Assembly: GCA_045596625.1 (NCBI GenBank)
Contig: JAZOCU010000073.1
Coordinates: 1-18,304 of the forward strand
DNA length: 18,304 nucleotides
Direction: 5' to 3'
Source: Firm-04 sp045596625
GTDB taxonomy: Bacteria; Bacillota; Clostridia; Oscillospirales; Ruminococcaceae
Position numbers and translations under genes: made by a program. Positions 7,930 through 15,700 of the stretch are shown piece after piece. The notes under the pieces are model-generated. The model was not told the origin of the DNA and searched no databases. It saw only the letters and a list, made by a program, of their open reading frames with translations. How positions within the stretch are numbered: position 1 is the first letter of the stretch; every line of letters begins with the position of its first letter.

Positions 7930-8544
7930 ATGAAGAATCTTTGCAAAGATGATGAACTGATGAAGCTGGAATTTGGCCGCACTCTGGTCGGTCAGGAACA
8001 GGATCAGCTGCTGATCAGCAATCCCTTTGATTCCTTCGCCATCTACCAGCTGGGCGTCCATGAGAAAACCGAAGATCTTCGCTTCATGCCCATGGATTAC
8101 CTGAAAAAGCATAACCTTCCGGTGGAACGCAGCAACTATGAGCTGGTCTATACCGCCGCCCTGCCGAACAGCGGTGGCAAGGAGGTTCCCGCGCTGCTCA
8201 ACGACCTGTTCTTCCAGTTCAACCATGAGCATCCGAAGGACTTTGAGGGTCACAGCCTGTCGGTGAGCGATGTGGTGGCACTCAAGGTGAGCGGTCAGGT
8301 CAGCGTCCACTATGTTGACCGATGGGGCTGGGAGGAACTGAATGGTTTTCTGGCGGATAACCCGCTGAAAAATGCGGAAATGCTGCTGGAAGATGACTAT
8401 GGGATGATCGACGGCATCCTGAACAACGGCAAGCGCGATCCTGAAAAGGAACGCCCGTCTGTCGCTGAACAGCTTCGCACTCCTGTTAATCACAAGCCCA
8501 AGGCTCCCGGCAAACCCCACAAGAATGAACCTGGCATTGAATAA
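7930..8544 (+). CDS. YodL and DUF4316 domain protein
   Basis: This 204-residue protein has an N-terminal YodL-type domain at about 36-140: FAIYQLGVHEKTEDLRFMPM, then SNYELVYTAALP, then the signature GHSLSVSDVVALK and YYVDRWGW-like strand VHYVDRWGWEEL. A DUF4316-type tail follows (about 141-204, beginning NPLKNAEMLLEDDYGMIDG, then a basic, Pro-rich end). The YodL plus DUF4316 pairing is known from accessory proteins of Firmicutes conjugative elements, often as part of larger LtrC-like polypeptides; here it is a stand-alone gene. No catalytic residues are evident and the function is unknown. The start is ATG 7930, six bases after AAAGGAG (7917-7923). The gene is flanked by a hairpin on each side (7882-7906 and 8551-8577), so it may be a separately regulated or processed transcript segment. 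The domain calls are made from remembered patterns. Confidence 0.85.
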   Translation: MKNLCKDDELMKLEFGRTLVGQEQDQLLISNPFDSFAIYQLGVHEKTEDLRFMPMDYLKKHNLPVERSNYELVYTAALPNSGGKEVPALLNDLFFQFNHEHPKDFEGHSLSVSDVVALKVSGQVSVHYVDRWGWEELNGFLADNPLKNAEMLLEDDYGMIDGILNNGKRDPEKERPSVAEQLRTPVNHKPKAPGKPHKNEPGIE

Positions 8545-8550
8545 CCCTTC

Positions 8551-8577
8551 ACTCCGGCATGGCCAACATGCCGGAGT
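8551..8577 (+). promoter_or_regulatory. Perfect 11-bp hairpin with a short T-run: possible weak terminator or attenuator
   Basis: ACTCCGGCATG (8551-8561) and CATGCCGGAGT (8567-8577) pair perfectly with a 5-base loop (GCCAA). TACCTTTTATG follows, so there is a TTTT three bases after the stem. Of the three intergenic hairpins this one looks most like an intrinsic terminator, but the T-run is short and interrupted. It sits between the YodL gene stop (8544) and the next ribosome-binding site (AAGGAGG at 8592-8598). Partial read-through would be needed to express the downstream helicase operon unless another promoter exists. Confidence 0.6.
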
Positions 8578-8603
8578 TACCTTTTATGATTAAGGAGGCT
8601 ACT

Positions 8604-9101
8604 ATGAGTAATTCCAAGAACCCCAAAATCACATCCAGTCGCAAGCAGGACTTCATTGAGAAGGTGTATCTGCTGCTTCTGACTTCCATTCCGGCTCAGA
8701 CCAAGGCAGAGCGCCGCAAGCTCATTGTCAAGGTCACTCATGGGCAGATGAACCGATATGTCCGCTTCATTGACTACGGCAAGTGCATGGACTTCCAGAT
8801 CGACGGAAACGGCAATGTGTCCGTGGAACTGAAAGCGGATTACCATGAAGGCCACTGGGAGCAGCTCTTTGAGTATGTGGACGATGCAGAAGCGCAGGCT
8901 GACTTCCTGCGTAAGCTGAAGGAGATTCTTTCCTGGCTGATTCGCGTCTTCATGGATCTGGACTGCTTCACCTATCACACCTACATGCAGTATGTGGAGG
9001 ATAACGGCTTCATCACCAGTGCCCATGAGAAGATGGTTGCCGAATACCGGATGTATTATGGCAAGAAGCGTGGCCGTCCTGCCAAGGAGGTGGAGTGCTG
9101 A
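8604..9101 (+). CDS. Uncharacterised protein with C-terminal AT-hook-like motif
   Basis: This is a 165-residue protein that I cannot place in a named family. The N-terminal half is mixed (KVYLLLLTSIPAQTKAERRK, then a beta-rich stretch with VKVTHGQMNRYVRFIDYG and NVSVELKADYH). The second half is helical (residues 95-150, AQADFLRKLKEILSWLIRVF). The end of the protein is GKKRGRPAKE (about 153-162), with the GRP core flanked by K and R that characterises an AT-hook, a minor-groove binder of A/T-rich DNA. There is no signal peptide or membrane span. The start is ATG 8604, five bases after AAGGAGG (8592-8598). An earlier in-frame ATG at 8559 lies within the upstream hairpin and has no ribosome-binding site. 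Its stop overlaps the next start by one base (TGATG). A DNA-binding role is inferred from the tail alone. Confidence 0.8.
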   Translation: MSNSKNPKITSSRKQDFIEKVYLLLLTSIPAQTKAERRKLIVKVTHGQMNRYVRFIDYGKCMDFQIDGNGNVSVELKADYHEGHWEQLFEYVDDAEAQADFLRKLKEILSWLIRVFMDLDCFTYHTYMQYVEDNGFITSAHEKMVAEYRMYYGKKRGRPAKEVEC

Positions 9102-9718
9102 TGAAGGACGAGAAGCGCATGGCTGGCAGTTATGAAATCATACACGCTATGCAGATCGGTGATAAGGAGATTGTCATCGGTGAAGATGCCGCAGCCGTTC
9201 CTGGGCAGCAGTATATGTGCGCCTTTTGCGAGCAGAACGACTTCTTCGCCCGGTATGAACAGGTCCTGTCCAGTGATGACTATGCCGAGATTGTTGGTAT
9301 CTTTGGCTGGCGAGTGACAGAAAGCGCAGAAGAAATCCGCCGCACATTCTCTGAGCTGGATTTGCAGGGCGAACAGAACCCGATGCTGACTGCTGCGAAC
9401 TGTACACCCATCACCTCTGACGATGATCTGAACAACAAAGTGGTGGTCATCCGACCGGATGTGCTTCGTCGGGAGTTCCGCAAAGCCAGCAGTCAGATCA
9501 AAATCTGCGATGGCGGTTTTGGCGCATCCCCGAACAGCCGTGGTTCTGCCTGCTACTGCGTAAACCCTCTCACGGGTGAAACCAGCCGCTTTGACCGCAT
9601 GGATATTCTGGGCATCCTGAAAGAAGATCAGATACCCAAATGGGCACAAGCCGGGATTCTCAAGCATCAGAAGAAGCGTGAAAAGCAGGCTCAGAAGCAC
9701 AAAACCCCTGAACGATAA
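9101..9718 (+). CDS. Uncharacterised conserved ICE protein upstream of the helicase gene
   Basis: This 205-residue soluble protein begins MKDEKRMAGSYEIIHAMQIG. I recall similar 'AGSYEII...IGDKEIV' proteins directly upstream of large helicase/methylase genes in gut conjugative elements, but I know of no assigned function. Visible features are a CAFC pair near residues 40-43, an acidic, aromatic middle, the segment NKVVVIRPDVLRREFRKA (about 110-127), a Gly/Ser/Cys-rich patch (GGFGASPNSRGSACYC) and a very basic tail (about 185-205, HQKKREKQAQKHK). The tail could bind nucleic acid. The preferred start is ATG 9101, which overlaps the previous stop; AAGGAGG at 9084-9090 is 10 bases upstream. A GTG at 9095 in the same frame is the alternative. 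The next gene's ribosome-binding site follows immediately after the stop, so the two are probably co-translated. Confidence 0.8.
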   Translation: MKDEKRMAGSYEIIHAMQIGDKEIVIGEDAAAVPGQQYMCAFCEQNDFFARYEQVLSSDDYAEIVGIFGWRVTESAEEIRRTFSELDLQGEQNPMLTAANCTPITSDDDLNNKVVVIRPDVLRREFRKASSQIKICDGGFGASPNSRGSACYCVNPLTGETSRFDRMDILGILKEDQIPKWAQAGILKHQKKREKQAQKHKTPER

Positions 9719-9734
9719 CGAAAGGAGACTGGCT

Positions 9735-12700
9735 ATGACCGACAAGGTTTCAACTTATGTGCAATTTGCACAGAAGTTCTCCAAGCAGATCATCAGCAGC
9801 CATGCGAACTGGACTTCGTACCTCAACACAGCGGCACGAATGTACAAATACCAGTATAAGGATCAGCTGCTGATCTATGCACAGCGGCCTGACGCCACTG
9901 CCTGTGCGGAGTATGATCTGTGGAACGATGTGATGCACCGCTATGTGCGGCGTGGTTCCAAGGGCATTGCCCTTTTGCAGACGCAGGGCGACCAGACCCG
10001 GCTGCGGTATGTGTTTGATGTATCAGACACCGGTACCCGTCGCTCTTCCCTTGATCCCTACCTGTGGGAGATCACGCCCCACAACGAGCTGGCTATCGCC
10101 ACCATGCTGGATCAAACCTATGGGGTAGATTCCAATATGGGTTTATCCTACCAGCTGACGCATATTGCACAGCAGCAGGCTACTGTCTACTGGCAGGATC
10201 ACCGTCAGGAGATTCTTCGCATCGTTGACGGTTCGTTCCTGGAGGAGTACGATGAAATCAACGTAGGGATGTCCTTCAGGAGAGCAGCTTCAGCCAGTAT
10301 TGGCTACACCCTCCATGTACGGTGCGGACTGGATGCCCATTCCGTTTTTATCCCGGAGGACTTCACCAACGTCTTTGACTGGAATACGCCGGATGCTGTG
10401 GGAACGCTGGGTGCAGCTGTCAGCGAAATCAGCGGCACGGTACTTCGGCAGATCGAACTGACCGCCAAGAGCGTCGAAAGGAGTTTGGAAAATGAGCGAA
10501 CTGACTTACACCAAAGTGGGAGACTACCTGTTCCCGAATATCAGCCTGCCGCAGCAGAGCATGAAGCCCCTGAACAAGTACGGACGGATGCGGAAGAAGT
10601 TTCTGATGGAGCATCAGCCGCTGATCTTCCAGACCATGCTGCTGAACGGGACGTTGGATACGCACCTGCAGGAGATCAGCGAGACGGCGGAGAAGCGTCT
10701 GGAGCAGATGATGCAGGAGCTGGCCAAAGCAGCGAACGTGACGGAGGAGCTGAAAGCCAGCGACCCGATGCGCTGGACCGGCCTGATGAACAGCCTGAAA
10801 GCGCAGGCAGAGGAAATCCTGCTGGCGGAGCTGGTCAACAGCTGACCCTCTGGGATGCTGCCTACGCCATCCCCGACGAGGCAGAACAAATCAATAACCT
10901 CATGGAAGCGGAGCGTGCGATCTTTGCACCCTTCGCTTTTTCTTTGCCGCAGGAGGATATTGACCACATTCTGCGCACCGGCAGCAACACCAGCAACCAT
11001 CGCATGATCCTCGTTGCAGAGTTCTCCAAGCAGAAGCCGCTGGAAGAGATGACCGCCATGCTTCGCAGGGTGTACCACGGCGGCAATGGCATTGCCACGG
11101 AACACGGGCGTGTTACTGCCTGGTATGCCGAAGATGGTATCCATCTTGCCACTGGGGGGACTGCACGTTACACCCGAACCGCCCAGGTGCTTTCCTGGAC
11201 GGACGCTGCCAAACGGATTGGCGAGCTGCTGGATGCAGGTCATTTCGCCACCAACATTGAAGTGGCGGCAGCAGCGGGGCATGAACGCCACCGCATGGCA
11301 GAGGCAATGGTCAACCTGTATTGGGATACCTCTGCCGAAGCCCGTGAACAAGGCTATATGGCTACCCTCGGCGGAATGTGCAGCGGTTCCCATCCTGCCA
11401 GTGTGGAAGCTGCCACCAATGCACTGGCTGACCCTGCCCTGATGCCCGCCATGCTGGCTGAGTACAAGGATTTCCGTGCTGCTTGTAAAGAAACTCCCGG
11501 CTTGATGCGGTTCCGCTACCACTTCATTGATGAACTGGATGTGCTGGTGAACGAGTACACCATGCCTCGCCGTGAGTTTTCGTCCACTATGCCGGAGATC
11601 CCGAATGTGCTGCCGTTCATCACAGATGACGAGTTGGCGGAAGCCATCTCCCATGGAAGCAGCTTTACCTCTGGCAAAGCCCGTATCTATGAGTTCTTCA
11701 TTCAGCCTCACACGCCCAAGGAGTACGCCGACTTTCTGAAAAAGGAATATGGTATCGGTGGACACTCTCACGCGATTTCCGGTGCTACATACAGCGATGA
11801 ATCCTATGACGGAAAGGGACTTCATTACAAGAAGCGTGATTGTCCTGACATCCATCTCAGCTGGCCCCAGGCCGTCAAAAGGATTCAGGACCTGATCCGG
11901 CTGGATCGCTACCTGACGCCACAGCAGAAAGCCGAGCTGGAAGCCATCCGCGAAATGCACGATGTACCGACAGAAATCCCGGATGAACGGATTCTGGAAG
12001 TCCGTGATCCGGATGAGATCAATGTGGAATACGCTCGTGCAAGACTGGAAGAAGCCGGTATCGTCAACGGCGAAGTGGTAGACCCTGAAAAGCTGGCAAA
12101 CGCCCCGATTGTCCGTGCGGTGGAAGCGATTGCCGCCGAACTGGAACAGGAAGCAGACAAACCCGCTGCGCTGACGGATGCTGAATATGCACAGCAGTAT
12201 CTGACGCCTGATGAAACGGTCTTTGAGATCGACGGGCGTACCTACATGGTTGATCGTGTGAATCTGGAAGCCGGTACTGTCAACATTCAGGACATCACCT
12301 TCAGCAACGCTCCTGCATCTCCCATCTTCCGTGTGGAGCCGATCTCCTTTGTAAGAAAATCCATCGATGAAGCAGACGCTGCCAATCCGCTCCTTGACCC
12401 GACCAAGTATCAGCTGATGGAGATCGCCGGTCAAGAAGCCATCTTCAGCAATGGCCGCTTTGACCGTGATAAGCTCCCGGACTTCCTGCATTGCTACGAC
12501 ATTCGGGATGACAGCTACGGCAATCCTGCCCGCCTGGAACCCTCTGTGGTGGTGAACCATTTCGGCAGTATCCTCACGAAGCGACCCATTGAGTTCCCGC
12601 CTGAAGGGTACATTGATCTGATTGCAGATGATGACTGGACATTCGGAGAAGAGCAACTGACCGTGGCTGACTTCATCCGGCGACCTGAACCCCGCGAATA

Positions 12701-15700
12701 CACCGCAGAGGTGGAAGCGGTCTATCCGGCGGAACAGAATGGCACAGCGTTTGATGTTGTCGTGGAGAAGCTGCGCTTTGACCCTCCGACTCAGGAGAAG
12801 CCGGTTCCTGGTGAAGAAGAATCGCAGCCGGTTGCTACGGAAACCGCATACAGGGCTGGTGACATCCTCTATCTGGATAACCGGCCTTTTATTGTGGAAA
12901 GCGTCGGTATCTATGACGTACACATGCGTGATCCTGAAGCGGTCTATCCCATCATGCGGGCAGAGAGCAAGGAACGGCTTGAACGGCTGCTGGCATTGGA
13001 TAAGCGCAATGCAGCCTTCCTGCCCAGGGATAATGCAGCTCTTGAGCCTGTCCCTGTTCCGCAGATCACACCTGAAAACTACCGGATTACGAATGATCGC
13101 CTGGGAGAAGGTGGGCCGAAGGAGAAGTTCAAAAGGAACGTTGAAGCCATCCGTGTGCTGAAAGCTCTGGAAGCCGATAACCGCCCTGCGTCGCCGGCTG
13201 AACAGGAGATTCTTGCTCAGTACGTTGGCTGGGGCGGTCTGGCAGACGCCTTCGACGAGCATAAGGCTGCATGGGCATCCGAATATGCTCAGCTCCGCAA
13301 CCTGCTGACGCCGGAAGAATACAGCGCAGCAATGGGCAGCGTACTCAACGCTCACTATACCAGCCCCACGATCATCCGCGCCATCTACGATGCTGTGGAG
13401 CGCATGGGCTTTACCAGCGGAAACGTGCTGGAACCTGCTATGGGTGTGGGCAACTTCTTCGGCATGATGCCTGATTCGATGCGTGACAGCCGCCTGTACG
13501 GTGTGGAACTGGACAGCATCTCTGGCCGTATCGCCAAGCAGCTGTACCCGAAGGCTGACATCACCGTGGCTGGCTTTGAAACCACGGATCGCCGCGACTT
13601 CTTTGATCTGGCTGTGGGTAACGTACCCTTCGGTAACTATAAGGTGGACGACAAAGCGTACAACCGTCTGGGCTTCAGCATCCACAATTACTTCATCGCC
13701 AAGATGATCGACCAGGTGCGTCCCGGTGGCGTGGTGGCGGTGGTCACATCCCGGTACACCATGGATCAGCAGTCGCCTGAAGTACGCAAGTACCTTGCAG
13801 AACGAGCCGAGCTGCTGGGGGCTATCCGTCTGCCGAATGATGCCTTCCGCGCAAACGCCGGAACGGATGTGGTGGCGGATATCCTGTTCTTCCAGAAACG
13901 GGAACGTGCCATGACCATTGAGCCGGACTGGGTACACCTTGGAGAGAATTCTGACGGCTTTGCCATCAATCAGTATTTCATTGACCATCCTGAAATGGTG
14001 CTGGGTGAGCAGACCTCAGAAAGCACACAGTATGGTCAGCCGGGATATACCGTCAGCCCCACGGCTGGCGCAGCCCTTGCCGACGAACTCCGCGACGCCG
14101 TGCAGCGCATCCACGGAACGTATGTGGCAGCGGCCTTGCCGGAGTTGGCAGAGGGTGAGGAAATCCGCGAATCCATTCCTGCTGACCCCAGCGTGAAGAA
14201 CTACTCCTACACCATTGTGGACGGACAAGTGTATTACCGAGAAAACTCCATCATGGTTCGCCCTGACCTCAACCAGACCGCCCAGGAACGTGTCAAGGGG
14301 CTTGTGGGGCTGCGTGACTGCGTTCACGCACTCATTGACGCCCAAATGGACGAGGCCGGTGACAGCGCCATTCAGGGGCTGCAGGCGGAGCTGAATCAGC
14401 GGTACGATGCCTTCACGGCGAAGTATGGCCTCATCAATGCCCGTGGCAACGCGCTGGCTTTCTCTGATGACAGTTCCTATTACCTCCTGTGTTCGTTGGA
14501 AGTGCTGGACGATCAGCAGCAGCTCAAGCGGAAAGCAGACATGTTCACCAAGCGCACCATCAAGCAGCAGAAGGTCATCGAGCATGTGGATACTGCTGTG
14601 GAAGCCTTGACCGTCTCCATCGCTGAGCGTGTCGGCGTGGATCTTCCGTTCATGGCGCAGCTGACCGGTAAGCCTGAAGATGAACTTGCCGATGAACTGA
14701 CCGGCGTGATCTTCCCGCTGCCTGAATCCGTGGGAGCAGGTCAACCCTTGCAGTATGTGACAGCCAATGAGTATTTGTCCGGCAACGTAAGGCAGAAGTT
14801 CCGCGACGCCCGTCTGATGGCAGAGCGTGACGCCCGGTTTGTTCCCAATGTGGAAGCCCTGGCAGCGGCTCAGCCCAAGGATCTGGACGCATCGGAGATC
14901 GACATCCGTCTGGGTGCAACTTGGGTACACAAGGACTACATCCAGCAGTTCATGTACGAAACCTTCAGCACCCCGTACCACCTGAAGCGGCAGATTCAGG
15001 TGCATTTCTCTCCCTACACCGCCGAGTGGAACATTACCGGCAAGACCGCGATCTCCAGTACCAACGTGGCAGCCTACACTACCTTCGGCACAGACAGAGC
15101 CAACGCCTACCGCATCCTGGAGGACACCCTGAACCTGCGTGACACACGCATCTATGACATTGTGCTGGATGAGGAAGGCAGGGAAAAGCGTGTGCTAAAC
15201 CAGCAGCAGACCACCCTTGCCCAGCAGAAGCAACAGGCTATCAAGGATGCTTTCAGGGACTGGGTGTGGCGTGATCCTGACCGCCGCCATGCGCTGGTGC
15301 AGGAGTACAACGAGCGTTTCAACTCCACCCGTCCCCGTGAGTTTGATGGCTCCCACATCTCCTTTGTGGGCATCAACCCGGAGATCACCCTGCGAGAACA
15401 CCAAAGAAACGCTGTCGCGCACGTCCTCTACGGCGGCAATACGCTGCTTGCACACGAGGTAGGCGCGGGCAAGACGTTTGAAATGATCGCTGCCTGTATG
15501 GAGTCCAAGCGGCTGGGGCTTTGTCAGAAAGCCATGTTTGTGGTTCCCAACCACCTGACGGAGCAATGGGCCTCTGAGTTCCTGCGGCTCTATCCTTCTG
15601 CCCGGATTCTGGTGACTACCAAGAAGGACTTTGAGCGTCACAACCGTCAGAAGTTCTGCAGCCGTATCGCCACTGGTGATTACGATGCGGTCATCATCGG

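Noticed and set aside
8559..8603. ATG 8559 as the start of the AT-hook protein
   Set aside because: The codon sits in the hairpin stem and has no Shine-Dalgarno. ATG 8604 follows AAGGAGG directly.
9678..9734. Upstream ATG at 9678 as the start of the giant gene
   Set aside because: It lies inside the preceding gene and has no ribosome-binding site. ATG 9735 has AAAGGAGA at good spacing and begins the family-like N-terminus.
10490..10850. Recent insertion of a transposon into the helicase gene
   Set aside because: The host frame is open throughout. I see no terminal inverted repeats, target duplication or transposase, so only a nested gene is supported, not a recent insertion.
10614..13988. 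Antisense open frame of 1124 codons opposite the helicase gene
   Set aside because: The product is low-quality (H, R, C and F-rich with no recognisable domain), has no convincing ribosome-binding site and lies opposite a well-supported gene. It is a by-product of GC-rich codon use. The long antisense frames at 3510-5507, 5333-7585, 1317-2564 and 15195-16775 are rejected for the same reason.
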